Source of the DNA: Oscillospiraceae bacterium
Lineage (GTDB): Bacteria > Bacillota > Clostridia > Oscillospirales > CAG-272
Direction of reading: 5' to 3'
Assembly: GCA_015063645.1 (NCBI GenBank)
Contig: SVTS01000003.1
Coordinates: 1-64,000, forward strand
DNA length: 64,000 nt
Within the stretch, counting starts at the first letter, position 1. Each line of letters opens with the position of its first letter. Of the stretch, positions 1-8,618 are shown piece after piece. A model generated the notes under the pieces. That model was not told the origin of the DNA. It worked only from the letters and a program-made list of their open reading frames with translations, and did not search any database. Both the position numbers and the translations under genes were made by a program.

Positions 1-66
1 AAAGTTTTTTCAAACTTTTTTCAGCCGCTTGTCTCAGCTCGGCGCATCGCTCAGAGCGACCCGTAT

Positions 67-95
67 ATTATATCACTTCGCGTTCCCTTTGTCAA
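67..95 (-). promoter_or_regulatory. Consensus promoter P2 reading left (probable rrn promoter)
   Basis: On the minus strand TTGACA (95-90) is followed by a 17-nt spacer and TATAAT (72-67), a full consensus vegetative promoter. It reads out of the left edge of the window. It is the downstream member of a tandem pair; such pairs are typical of rRNA operons in Firmicutes, so the gene driven is probably a 16S rRNA operon outside the window. That identity is inferred. Confidence 0.7.
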
Positions 96-167
96 GAGGT
101 TTTTTAACTTTTTTGAAGTTTTTTGCGATCCCTTATTGGATGCGCTCTTCTCTTGAGGACGTGCTAT

Positions 168-196
168 AGTATACCACTTTATTCCTCATTTGTCAA
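168..196 (-). promoter_or_regulatory. Consensus promoter P1 reading left (probable rrn promoter)
   Basis: On the minus strand TTGACA (196-191) is separated by 17 nt from TATACT (173-168). It lies 101 nt upstream of a second consensus promoter with the same geometry and reads towards the left window edge. No ORF lies downstream within the window on this strand. Confidence 0.7.
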
Positions 197-273
197 CACC
201 TTTTTTCAAAAAAGTTCATCTATTTTCGGATTTTCTTTATTATTCTGTCCACAATATCCTCCGAGGTGACTGT

Positions 274-936
274 ATGCTGACCGTTTTGCTCCGAACGCTC
301 CTTATTTATTTGCTTCTTATTGCCTCGCTGCGGCTGATCGGCAAGCGTCAGATAGGGGAATTACAGCTTTCCGAGTTAATCACTACGCTTCTTCTCTCGG
401 AACTTGCCGTTGCTCCCATAAGCGACCTGCAGCTGCCCATGTCCCGCGCTGTTCTTCCCATCATCACGATTCTTATACTGGAAATCTCCGTTTCCTTCTG
501 CACTTCCCGTCTGCCGTGGCTGCGAAAGCTGCTTTACGGTGCGCCGAGCATCCTGATTCACAAAGGTAAGCTGAACATGAAGGAGATGCTTCATCTTCGC
601 ATGGACATAAGTGAACTCATATCCGAGCTCCGCCTGAAAGATATCGCGGATATCGCTGACGTTCGCTGTGCGATCCTGGAGGATAACGGCAAGCTTTCCG
701 TATTTCAGAACGCAAAAGGTGTCGAGTACGGCATTTCCCTGCCCGTGCTTGTGCACGGACAGTATATGACCAAAGCAATGCGCTTCGCCGGCGTAAACAA
801 AAAGTGGATTACGCAGTGGCTGGAAAGGCACAAGCTGAACCGCCGGGATGTCCTTCTTCTGTCTGTGGATGAGCGCCGCAGGGCAGTATATATATTGAAG
901 GATTCCCCGGATGGAGCGATCGTGGAAGAAAAATGA
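274..936 (+). CDS. DUF421 (YetF-like) membrane protein
   Basis: This 220-residue protein begins with a hydrophobic N-terminus (about residues 1-20, then RLIGKRQIGELQLSELITTLL), which is the conserved signature of the DUF421/YetF family. Two further membrane segments follow before residue 100, and the C-terminal half is a soluble domain. I placed the start at ATG 274 because CGAGGTGAC lies 4-12 nt upstream; an in-frame TTG at 190 would overlap the divergent rrn-type promoter. The family is known in sporulating Firmicutes, but its biochemical role is not established. The stop codon sits inside a hairpin shared with the end of galT. Confidence 0.85.
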   Translation: MLTVLLRTLLIYLLLIASLRLIGKRQIGELQLSELITTLLLSELAVAPISDLQLPMSRAVLPIITILILEISVSFCTSRLPWLRKLLYGAPSILIHKGKLNMKEMLHLRMDISELISELRLKDIADIADVRCAILEDNGKLSVFQNAKGVEYGISLPVLVHGQYMTKAMRFAGVNKKWITQWLERHKLNRRDVLLLSVDERRRAVYILKDSPDGAIVEEK

Positions 937-957
937 GGGCTGGATCAGCCCTCATTT
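931..957. terminator. Hairpin spanning both convergent stop codons
   Basis: A perfect 12-bp inverted repeat (931-942 / 946-957) with a 3-nt loop contains the stop codon of the DUF421 gene in one arm and reaches the stop codon of galT. On the minus strand it is followed by five T, so it can act as an intrinsic terminator for galT; on the plus strand the T tract is weaker. Confidence 0.6.
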
Positions 958-2447
958 ACATAGTTGACGAAACGCAGGAACGCCTCGCGGCCTGCCGCAT
1001 CGCATTTATAGACGCCGGCGTCACAGAGAACACGGACAAAAGTATTGCCTATCTCACGGCGGAGTATTTCCTCCGTATTCTCTTCCGTGAAGGAGTATTT
1101 ATCCCGGAAAGAAGCCAGCCAGTCGGCGTGCTTGGACAGCGTTTCATCGGCAGAAACATCCGCGCCGGCGAGGATAGCAGTCCGCAGCGCTTCCATCTCC
1201 GCTTTCAGGCGGGCAGGAAGGACAGCAAGTCCCATGACCTCGATCAGACCGATATTTTCCTTCTTGATATTATGCAGTTCTTCATGAGGATGATAGACGC
1301 CCAGCGGATGCTCTTCGGTGGTGATATTGTTGCGCAGAACCAGATCCATCTCGTATGCATCGCCGCGGCGGCGGGCGATGGGCGTAACGGTATTATGGGG
1401 TTCTCCGTCGGTTTCCGCATAGATAAACGCGTCCGCATCAGTATAGCCGCGCCACAGATTCAGAATCTTCACGGAAAGCGCCGTAATCGCCTCTTTATCC
1501 GAAGAAGTGAGTCGGATAACGGACAGAGGCCAGCGGACAATGCCCGCATGGACATTCTCAAATCCGGCGAAGGTCAGCGGGATCTCCATTTCCGCACGTT
1601 CCATGGCGAATTCATACCGACCGCCCTGCATATGGTCATGGCTGAGGATGGAGCCGCCCACGATGGGCAGATCAGCATTGGAACCGACGAAGTAATGCGG
1701 CAGGACGGAAACAAAATCCAGCATCCGGCGGAAGGTTCCCTCCTCGATCTTCATCGGCGTATGAGCGCCGGAGAGAACGATGCAGTGTTCATTATAATAT
1801 ACATAGGGGGAATACTGGAAGAACCAGTCCGCGCCTGCCAGCTGCATGGGAATGATGCGGTGATTCTGTCTGGCGGCGGTATTCAGCGTACCGGCATAAC
1901 CCTCCGTTTCACGGCAGAGTACGCATTTGGGATAACCGCTCTGAGGGGCGCGCTTCGCAGCCGCGATGGCGCGGGGATCCTTCTCCGGCTTGGACAGATT
2001 GACAGTGATATCGATCTCACCGAATTCGGACGGAACCGTCCACTTCAGATCGCGCTTCACGCGGTATGTACGGATATAATCCGTTGCACGGCTGAAACGG
2101 TAGTAGTCATCAGTGGCAGTCTCAGGGGATTTTTTATACAAAGCATTCCAGCGGTCAATCACATCGGACGGACGGGGCGTCAGGATGCCCATCAGCTTTG
2201 TATCAAACAGATCGCGGCAGACGACCGAATCCATCTCAAGCAGTCCGTTTGCGGCGGCGTAGTCGCACATCGCACCGAGGATCGTTTCCAGATCCGTCTC
2301 GGGCGCGCCCTCCGTCTCCTCATATTCGCTCAGATGCAGCGCTTCCAGCAGCGCGTTTGTGATATACACTCGATCCTCCGCTCGGATCAGAGCATTTTTC
2401 AGACCGTACTCCACCAGGCTGCGGATCCAGAAAGAAATGGTTTTCAT
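945..2447 (-). CDS. galT: UDP-glucose--hexose-1-phosphate uridylyltransferase, type 2
   Basis: This 500-residue protein belongs to the Firmicutes type of GalT. The signature GSILSHDHMQGGRYEFAME contains the HDH segment that provides the nucleotidylated histidine, and the N-terminal region with KLMGILTPRPSDV is characteristic of the type 2 family. It transfers UMP between UDP-glucose and galactose-1-phosphate in the Leloir pathway in the cytoplasm. galK and galE are not adjacent, so the gene stands alone. It has its own promoter at 2482-2510, and its stop codon lies in a terminator-like hairpin. The length is normal for the family. Confidence 0.93.
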   Translation of the reverse strand: MKTISFWIRSLVEYGLKNALIRAEDRVYITNALLEALHLSEYEETEGAPETDLETILGAMCDYAAANGLLEMDSVVCRDLFDTKLMGILTPRPSDVIDRWNALYKKSPETATDDYYRFSRATDYIRTYRVKRDLKWTVPSEFGEIDITVNLSKPEKDPRAIAAAKRAPQSGYPKCVLCRETEGYAGTLNTAARQNHRIIPMQLAGADWFFQYSPYVYYNEHCIVLSGAHTPMKIEEGTFRRMLDFVSVLPHYFVGSNADLPIVGGSILSHDHMQGGRYEFAMERAEMEIPLTFAGFENVHAGIVRWPLSVIRLTSSDKEAITALSVKILNLWRGYTDADAFIYAETDGEPHNTVTPIARRRGDAYEMDLVLRNNITTEEHPLGVYHPHEELHNIKKENIGLIEVMGLAVLPARLKAEMEALRTAILAGADVSADETLSKHADWLASFRDKYSFTEENTEEILRREIGNTFVRVLCDAGVYKCDAAGREAFLRFVNYVNEG

Positions 2448-2481
2448 ATAAGTTCTCCGTTATTATATATTTCAGTTTAAT

Positions 2482-2510
2482 ATAATACACCTTTTTTTCC
2501 GTTCTGTCAA
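2482..2510 (-). promoter_or_regulatory. galT promoter
   Basis: On the minus strand TTGACA (2510-2505), a 17-nt spacer and TATTAT (2487-2482) form a near-consensus promoter 35 nt ahead of the galT start. Confidence 0.65.
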
Positions 2511-2558
2511 CAAAGGATTCGGCATCCGCGCCTTTATGTAAAAAATTTTCTGCTCCTA

Positions 2559-2587
2559 TTGACAATTTCCCGGGCATATGATATATT
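2559..2587 (+). promoter_or_regulatory. Promoter of the nitroreductase gene
   Basis: TTGACA (2559-2564), 17-nt spacer and TATATT (2582-2587) lie 33 nt before the ATG at 2620. The galT promoter fires divergently from the same intergenic region. Confidence 0.65.
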
Positions 2588-2619
2588 GATGATACATACA
2601 TACGCGGAGGAATATATCC

Positions 2620-3141
2620 ATGAACGAAACCGTAAATACTCTCATAACCCGCCGCAGTGTGCGGCAGTACCGGGATGAAATGATCCCGGACGATATTCTG
2701 AACGCCATTCTGGAAGCTGGACTGTATGCACCCTCCGGACGGAATTTCCAGCCGGTAACACTGGTTGCCGTCCGTGACCGCGCTGTCCGCGACCGTCTCT
2801 CCAAAATGAACGCCGCTGTCATGGGCGCGGATAACGATCCGTTCTACGGAGCACCCGTGGTGATCGTTGTTCTCGCCGACCGCAATCTCAGCCACCTGTG
2901 CGTGGAGGACGGATCCCTCGCCATGGGCAATCTGATGAACGCCGCGCACGCGCTGGGCATCGGTTCCTGCTGGATCCACCGGGCAAAAGAAGAATTTGAA
3001 AGCGAAGAAGGCAAAGCTCTGCTGAAAGAATGGGGACTGGAAGGCGATTTCGTCGGCATCGGTCACTGCATCCTCGGCTATCCCGCAGCGGATCTGCCGC
3101 CGGCAAGAGAACGCCGACCCGGCCGCAGTGTGATTATCTGA
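2620..3141 (+). CDS. Nitroreductase family protein
   Basis: The 173-residue product has the FMN-dependent nitroreductase pattern: RRSVRQYRDEMIPDD near the N-terminus, APSGRNFQP in the flavin-binding loop, and the NLMNAAHALGIGSCWI helix in the second half. Such enzymes are cytoplasmic homodimers that use NAD(P)H to reduce quinones, nitro compounds or flavins; the physiological substrate cannot be read from sequence. Translation starts after GCGGAGGAA. It is monocistronic, between the divergent galT and the separately promoted GH29 gene. Confidence 0.88.
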   Translation: MNETVNTLITRRSVRQYRDEMIPDDILNAILEAGLYAPSGRNFQPVTLVAVRDRAVRDRLSKMNAAVMGADNDPFYGAPVVIVVLADRNLSHLCVEDGSLAMGNLMNAAHALGIGSCWIHRAKEEFESEEGKALLKEWGLEGDFVGIGHCILGYPAADLPPARERRPGRSVII

Positions 3142-3179
3142 GAGTTGTATAAACATTTTGCCAACATTCCCCCCTGCCC

Positions 3180-3209
3180 TTGACAGAACAATTTCCGTTG
3201 TGTTATCCT
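3180..3209 (+). promoter_or_regulatory. Promoter of the GH29 gene
   Basis: TTGACA (3180-3185) followed after 18 nt by TATCCT (3204-3209), 52 nt upstream of the ATG at 3262. The -10 match is imperfect. Confidence 0.5.
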
Positions 3210-3261
3210 ATAGCTGTAAAGGCATAATGCCAAAAATAAAAAAGTCAAGGAGTATTCCGCA

Positions 3262-4302
3262 ATGACAAACAAAGAATGGTTCAAAGAAGCCGGGTTCGGC
3301 ATGATGGCACACTGGGGGCTCTATTCCCTCATCGGCGGCGAATGGAAAGGCAAGCGTATGGGCGGCATCGGCGAATGGGCACAGTCCTATTTTGAAATTC
3401 CGATCGCCGAATACGAACAGCTGGCAAAGGTCTTCAACCCGATCTATTTCAACGCTGACGAGTGGATCAGCCTCGCCAAGGAATGCGGCATGAAGTATTT
3501 CGTCATCACATCCAAGCATCATGACGGATTCTGCCTCTTCCACTCGAAAGTGGACAAGTGGAACATCGTGGACTCCACGCCTTTCGGACGCGACGTTATC
3601 GCCGAGCTTGCTGAGGCCTGCTACAAGCACGGTCTGAAATTCGGCGTATACTACTCCCAGGAGATCGACTGGCATGAGCCCAACGGCGGCGGCTGGACAC
3701 GCGGCAGAACCTGGTGCGGTGCCGGTCAGCCCAATTCCTCCTGGTGGGTCAACAACTGGGATTTCCCGAACAACGAGGTGAAGGATTACGCCCAGTGCTT
3801 CAACGACAAGATCAAGCCGCAGGTTACCGAGCTTCTGAAAAACTACGGCGATCTCTGCCTGATCTGGTTCGACACCCCCCACACCATCTCCGAAGCACAG
3901 AGCACGGAGCTGTACAATCTGGTCAAGTCCATTCAGCCGGACTGCCTGGTCAACTCCCGTATCGGCAACGGTCTGGGTGACTACCGCTCCACCGGCGACA
4001 ACCAAATCAACTTTACCATGGAAGACTCCAAAAAAGTTACCAGTACCGGTGCCGGCGCCAAGTACAACCTGGTACAGACCGGTCTGTTCGAATGCCCCGC
4101 CACGCTGAACGACACCTGGGGCTACAAAACCTTCGACCAGAACTGGAAGGATGCAAACCGCATCCGCGAGATCCGTAAGGGACTCAAAGAGCGCGGCATC
4201 AACTATCTGCTGAACGTCGGTCCCGACTATCTGGGCCGCATCCCCGCTCCCTCTGTGGATATTCTCCGCGAAGTGGGCAAACTGGACAGCGAGGAAAAAT
4301 AA
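3262..4302 (+). CDS. GH29 alpha-L-fucosidase, catalytic domain only
   Basis: This 346-residue protein matches the GH29 (beta/alpha)8 catalytic domain: AHWGLYSL near the N-terminus, FVITSKHHDGFCLF, FGVYYSQEIDW, and LIWFDTP, whose Asp (about residue 204) is in the position of the nucleophile. The C-terminal beta-sandwich domain common in larger fucosidases is absent, and there is no signal peptide, so it should act on oligosaccharides after uptake. Its ATG follows AAGGAG. An exonuclease/phosphatase-like gene begins 27 nt downstream and is probably co-transcribed. Alpha-1,2, -1,3 or -1,4 preference cannot be decided. Confidence 0.88.
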   Translation: MTNKEWFKEAGFGMMAHWGLYSLIGGEWKGKRMGGIGEWAQSYFEIPIAEYEQLAKVFNPIYFNADEWISLAKECGMKYFVITSKHHDGFCLFHSKVDKWNIVDSTPFGRDVIAELAEACYKHGLKFGVYYSQEIDWHEPNGGGWTRGRTWCGAGQPNSSWWVNNWDFPNNEVKDYAQCFNDKIKPQVTELLKNYGDLCLIWFDTPHTISEAQSTELYNLVKSIQPDCLVNSRIGNGLGDYRSTGDNQINFTMEDSKKVTSTGAGAKYNLVQTGLFECPATLNDTWGYKTFDQNWKDANRIREIRKGLKERGINYLLNVGPDYLGRIPAPSVDILREVGKLDSEEK

Positions 4303-4329
4303 TTCAATCAACAATCGGAGGGCATACAT

Positions 4330-4992
4330 ATGCGTATTGCTTCTTACAATGTATTTCACGGCGGGCTGGTGGAATTGAACATGCCCGTTCTGGGTAAGGA
4401 TATCGCCGAAATCGGCGCAGATCTTGCCGGTCTGCAGGAAATCGATCAGTTTGTGAAGCGTTCCGGCAATCAGGATACGCTTTCCCTGATCGCCGAAGCG
4501 GCAGGACTGCCGCACAAGGGATTTTCCCGCGGCATTGATCTGCAGGGCGGCGAATACGGCACCGCGCTGATCTCCCGCTATCCGATCCGTTCATTCACCG
4601 TGACCATGCTGGAATCCGGCACAGCGGAGCAGCGTTCCTTCGGACACGCCGTACTGGACGTGGACGGAAAAGAAATTCATTTTATCAATACGCATCTTTC
4701 CCTCGGCGGCGCAGAAAACCGCGCACCGCAGTTTGCGCAGATCGCCGCGGAGCTGCCTGCCGATGCTCCGTGGGTCGTAACCGGAGATTTCAACACGCAG
4801 GATTTTGACGAATTCTCGCCGCTGGACGGTCAGCTCTTCAACTGTCCCGCAAGACGCTTCGGCTCTTTCTATCCCAAAGATTCCGCCATTGACAACATCG
4901 TCCTCTCCCATCACTGGACGATTACGGACGGCGGTATGGTGGATAAAAAGGACTCAGATCACAATATGATCTGGTGTGACGCATCTCTGTAA
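4330..4992 (+). CDS. Endonuclease/exonuclease/phosphatase family protein
   Basis: This 220-residue protein has the EEP fold pattern: RIASYNVFHGG at the N-terminus, GLQEID with the metal-binding Glu, TGDFNTQ with Asp/Asn, and SDHNMIW with the catalytic Asp-His near the C-terminus. The family hydrolyses phosphodiester bonds in DNA, RNA or phospholipids. There is no secretion signal. Its position 27 nt after a fucosidase gene suggests one transcript, ended by the hairpin at 4996-5030, but no functional link to sugar metabolism is evident. Confidence 0.82.
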   Translation: MRIASYNVFHGGLVELNMPVLGKDIAEIGADLAGLQEIDQFVKRSGNQDTLSLIAEAAGLPHKGFSRGIDLQGGEYGTALISRYPIRSFTVTMLESGTAEQRSFGHAVLDVDGKEIHFINTHLSLGGAENRAPQFAQIAAELPADAPWVVTGDFNTQDFDEFSPLDGQLFNCPARRFGSFYPKDSAIDNIVLSHHWTITDGGMVDKKDSDHNMIWCDASL

Positions 4993-4995
4993 TAC

Positions 4996-5030
4996 AAAAA
5001 ATCCGGAAGAAATCTTCTTCCGGATTTTTT
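4996..5030 (+). terminator. Intrinsic terminator after the GH29-EEP operon
   Basis: A 16-bp stem (4996-5011 / 5015-5030) with a 3-nt loop ends in six T. It lies a few bases after the stop codon at 4992. Confidence 0.85.
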
Positions 5031-5136
5031 ATCCCGTAAAATCTCATTTTACCCGTTGCCCGCCGCGCCATTCCATGATATAATATAAGAAAGTATGACA
5101 AACACATGCAAAAATCCCGGGAGTGAGGAGTACGGA

Positions 5137-6252
5137 ATGCTGAAAATTTTACATACGGGGGATATTCATCTGGATTCTCCCTTCGCCCGCCTGGATGCGG
5201 ACCGCGCACGGAAGCGCAGAGAAGAGCTGCGCGCCGCTTTCTCCGCCATGATCGCCTATGCACGGGGCAGTGCCGTGGATCTGGTTCTGATGGCAGGCGA
5301 TATTTTTGAAAGCGAATTTGTCACCCGTCAGACGGAAGAGATTCTCCTGCGCGAGCTGTCCCGTCTCAGTTGTCCGGTGGTCATTGCCCCCGGCAATCAC
5401 GACTGCGCCTCCCCCGACAGCATCTGGATGCGGGACATCTTCCCGGACAACGTGTACATTTTCCGCACACCGGAGATCACAAAATTCTCCTTTGATCATC
5501 TGAACACCGATGTGTACGGCTACGCCTTTACCTCCCCGGAAATGACGGTTTCGCCCCTGTGCGGACGCCGCGTACAGGATCCCACCCGGATCAATCTGCT
5601 CTGCGCCCACGGGGATACTTCCTCTCCCATTTCCCGATATGCCCCCCTCACACGGGCGGATCTCTCCGGTTTCGGCGCGGATTATGCCGCACTGGGGCAC
5701 ATCCACAATCCGGGCGTTATCGAGTGCCGTGACCGGACAGTCAGTGCATACTGCGGCTGTCTGGAAGGACGGGCACCGGACGAGACCGGTCCCAAGGGAG
5801 CCGTTGTTGCGGAGATCAGCAAGCAGGGCACCACGGCAACCGTGCGTGCGGGCAGAATCCGCTTCTCCCGCCGCCGTTACGAAAACGGCACCGCCGACTG
5901 CACCGGCGCAGTGACGCTGGGAGATATCGAAACGGCGATTCATCATGCGATCACCGCCGGCGGCTACGGCGAGGATACTCTGCTCCGCCTCACCCTGAGC
6001 GGAGCTGTGGATCCGGCACTGATTGTGGATACCGATGCCCTGCGGGATCGGATTTCCGGCGTATTTTCTCTGGAGATTACCGACAGCACTCTGCCTGCAC
6101 TCCGGGCGGAGGATTTTGAAAATGACCGCACCGTACGCGGTGAATTCTATCGCTCACTTCTGCCCATGATCGAAAACGGAACGCCGCGGGAGCGGCGGAT
6201 TGCGGCAGCGGCACTGCGCCGCGGGCTGGCAGCAATATCCGGCGACAACTGA
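5137..6252 (+). CDS. DNA repair exonuclease, calcineurin-like phosphoesterase (YhaO/SbcD-like)
   Basis: The 371-residue product carries all metallophosphoesterase motifs in order: HTGDIHLDSPF (D-x-H), LMAGDIFES (GD), APGNHD, CAHGD and LGHIHN (GHxH). Family members form a complex with an SbcC/YhaN-type ATPase and act as Mn-dependent nucleases on DNA ends or hairpins. The start at 5137 is chosen because GAGGAG precedes it and the domain begins immediately; an in-frame ATG at 5095 lacks a comparable site. The partner ATPase gene starts 11 nt downstream, which supports a YhaO/YhaN-like complex. Confidence 0.88.
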   Translation: MLKILHTGDIHLDSPFARLDADRARKRREELRAAFSAMIAYARGSAVDLVLMAGDIFESEFVTRQTEEILLRELSRLSCPVVIAPGNHDCASPDSIWMRDIFPDNVYIFRTPEITKFSFDHLNTDVYGYAFTSPEMTVSPLCGRRVQDPTRINLLCAHGDTSSPISRYAPLTRADLSGFGADYAALGHIHNPGVIECRDRTVSAYCGCLEGRAPDETGPKGAVVAEISKQGTTATVRAGRIRFSRRRYENGTADCTGAVTLGDIETAIHHAITAGGYGEDTLLRLTLSGAVDPALIVDTDALRDRISGVFSLEITDSTLPALRAEDFENDRTVRGEFYRSLLPMIENGTPRERRIAAAALRRGLAAISGDN

Positions 6253-6263
6253 CGGAGGCGAAT

Positions 6264-8588
6264 ATGTACATCAAAAAACTGAAAATCGACGCCTTCGGCG
6301 TTCTGCGAAACCGCGAGATCGAATTATCCCCCACGCTGAACATCATCGAGGGAGAAAACGAATCCGGCAAGAGCGCGCTGGCGATGTTCATCAAATTTAT
6401 TTTTTACGGACTGTCCGGCAAAGCGGCAGGCGGAGAACTCTCCGAGCGCCGCCGCTACGTCAATTGGGATACCGGTACTGCCGGCGGATACATGATTCTG
6501 GAAGAAAACGGACGTCTCATCCGCATTGAGCGGAATCTGAGCGTATCCGGCGTGGATGACGGAGCCAAGACCAAAGAAACCGTCAGAGAATCCGTCCGTA
6601 TCTACGATATGGACGCGGACACGCTGATCCACCGGGGGGAGATTCCCGGCGAAGCCCTTCTCGGCGTGCCGGAGAACATCTTCATGAACACCGTATTCGT
6701 AAGACAGATCGACGGAACCCGCCCGGCGGGCAGCAGCATTCTCTCCTCCATTGAGAATCTGCTCTTCTCCGCGGATGAAAGTGTCGGCACGGACAAGGCT
6801 CTGGCAAGCCTTGAGGAATCCCGCCGGCAGCTGCTGCATAAAAACGGCGGCGGAGGTGCATTGTATGAAGCGAAAGCACGCCGTTCTGCCCTTGCGGCAG
6901 AATTGCAGACCGCACTCTCCCAGGGGAATGCGCTTCTCGGCGCGGAAGAGGAGTTGTCTCAGGCGGATGAGGAATGCGCGCAGCTGGATGAGCAGATCAA
7001 AAAGCAGGAAAAAATCTGTGCCTACGGTGAAATCAGTCTGCTGAAACGCCGTTTTGACACTCTGCACAGTGCCGGAAAAAAGCTCACTGCCATGCAGGAA
7101 GAAATCGCCGCAAAAAAACAGTCCGGTGTGGACCGCGCCTATCTGGCACAGCTGGAGGAATGCGAAAAACACATCAGTGACTACACCATGATTCTGGATA
7201 AGCTGGATGCGGAAGAAACCACCGCCGGTGAGGAACTCCGCGCCGCCTCCGAAAAATCAGACAAAATCGAAGCGGAAACAGAGCGGGTGCTCACCCAGGC
7301 GGAAGGACTCCTCTCCCGGATCCGGAGCATGACGGCGGCAGCGCTGACCCTGTTCTTCTTCGCCATTCTCGCCGGAATCGGCGGATGGCTTCTGTCCATG
7401 CTGCATGTATCCATTTTTGCTGTGCCCATCGCCGCCGCGGCGGTGCTCGCCGCACTCGGCGTGCTCTGTCTCATCCTGCGCAGCCGCGCCGGAACGGAAC
7501 TGGCAGATCTGCTCCGCGAATGGGGTGCGGTCAGCACCGGTGATCTGGCAAAAGCCATTGCGGAAAGCATGGGCGGCAGCGCCGGCACATCTGCTTTGCA
7601 GATGAAAAAGTCTCAGCTGGAAGCAGCCGCATCAGATGCCCGTGCCAAACGCCGCGACGAAGTTCACCGTGCCTTTGTACTGGCAGAACGGGTAGTGGAA
7701 ACGCCTGACACCCAATCCGACGAGGATGACGAGCGGCAGGAAGCGGCGCTGGCTTCCCTGTCGGCAGCCCGGGAAGAAGCATCCCGCATCTGCGCCGAAA
7801 CGGACGCCATGCAGAGAGAGGCGGATACTCTTGCCGGACGCCTGTCCCTGCTGAAAGAGCAGCTTTCCGGCAAGGACGAAGCCGCCATCCGCCGGGCATT
7901 CGCCGAAAATATCAAATCCGTGGAAGGACGCATCGCCTCCGGGCTGGATACTGCCCGTCTGGAAGCGGCACGCAGGGAGCTGCAGGACATGCAGGAAACC
8001 CGCCGCCGCTCCGTGGAGCGCCATCATCAGCTGGATACGCATGTTGCCGCATCCCGCGCCACGCAGATGTCCCCCGCCGCACTGGCTGAGGAGATCTCCC
8101 GGCTGGATGCCCGGATCGAAGAGATGACCGAGGAGCATGAGGCATGCTGTCTCGCCATCGAAACGCTGGAGCGGGCTTCCGCATCCATGCGCGCCGGTAT
8201 TCTCCCCCAGATCGTCCAGCAGGCATGCGCCTCCGCCAACCGGATCAGTGACGGACGCTTTGAAGCTATCGGCATTGACCATTCCCTCTCCATGAGTTTC
8301 ACCCGCGGCGGTCAGACCCGCGGCATTGAATATCTCTCCGAAGGCACGAAAGATCTGGCATACATCAGCCTGCGCCGTGCACTTTCCCAGGCGCTGTTCG
8401 GCAAAGCCTGCCCGCCGCTGATCTATGACGAAAGTTTCGCCCGGGTAGACGAAAACCGGCTCGCCAGAATTCTGGATATGCTGAACACTCCCGACGACGG
8501 AAATTCCCAGAGTATCGTTCTCAGCTGCCGCCGTCTGGAGGCGGAGCTGGCATCGGAGAACGGCGGTGCCGCCGTCATCCGTCTGTAA
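6264..8588 (+). CDS. SbcC/YhaN-like AAA ATPase with a central membrane hairpin
   Basis: This 774-residue protein has Walker A EGENESGKSAL at about residues 30-40, long coiled-coil-forming segments, and at the C-terminus an ABC signature (YLSEGTKDLAYISLRRAL) and Walker B (LIYDESFARVDE). Between the coils, near residues 355-400, two hydrophobic segments (LTLFFFAILAGIGGWLLSM and VPIAAAAVLAALGVLCLIL) suggest insertion in the membrane. This arrangement is that of Bacillus YhaN rather than of soluble SbcC. It is predicted to control the nuclease encoded immediately upstream. The gene follows that one by 11 nt and starts after ACGGAGGCG. Confidence 0.87.
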   Translation: MYIKKLKIDAFGVLRNREIELSPTLNIIEGENESGKSALAMFIKFIFYGLSGKAAGGELSERRRYVNWDTGTAGGYMILEENGRLIRIERNLSVSGVDDGAKTKETVRESVRIYDMDADTLIHRGEIPGEALLGVPENIFMNTVFVRQIDGTRPAGSSILSSIENLLFSADESVGTDKALASLEESRRQLLHKNGGGGALYEAKARRSALAAELQTALSQGNALLGAEEELSQADEECAQLDEQIKKQEKICAYGEISLLKRRFDTLHSAGKKLTAMQEEIAAKKQSGVDRAYLAQLEECEKHISDYTMILDKLDAEETTAGEELRAASEKSDKIEAETERVLTQAEGLLSRIRSMTAAALTLFFFAILAGIGGWLLSMLHVSIFAVPIAAAAVLAALGVLCLILRSRAGTELADLLREWGAVSTGDLAKAIAESMGGSAGTSALQMKKSQLEAAASDARAKRRDEVHRAFVLAERVVETPDTQSDEDDERQEAALASLSAAREEASRICAETDAMQREADTLAGRLSLLKEQLSGKDEAAIRRAFAENIKSVEGRIASGLDTARLEAARRELQDMQETRRRSVERHHQLDTHVAASRATQMSPAALAEEISRLDARIEEMTEEHEACCLAIETLERASASMRAGILPQIVQQACASANRISDGRFEAIGIDHSLSMSFTRGGQTRGIEYLSEGTKDLAYISLRRALSQALFGKACPPLIYDESFARVDENRLARILDMLNTPDDGNSQSIVLSCRRLEAELASENGGAAVIRL

Positions 8589-8618
8589 TTCCCGCACAAC
8601 TGAGGTAAAATCTCCCCT

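Noticed and set aside
190-273. N-terminal extension of the DUF421 protein from TTG 190
   Set aside because: It would overlap the divergent consensus promoter, and the family start and ribosome site fit ATG 274.
933-2480. 515-codon plus-strand ORF across galT
   Set aside because: It lies fully antisense to a clear galT and its translation shows no recognisable motif; high third-position GC keeps opposite frames open.
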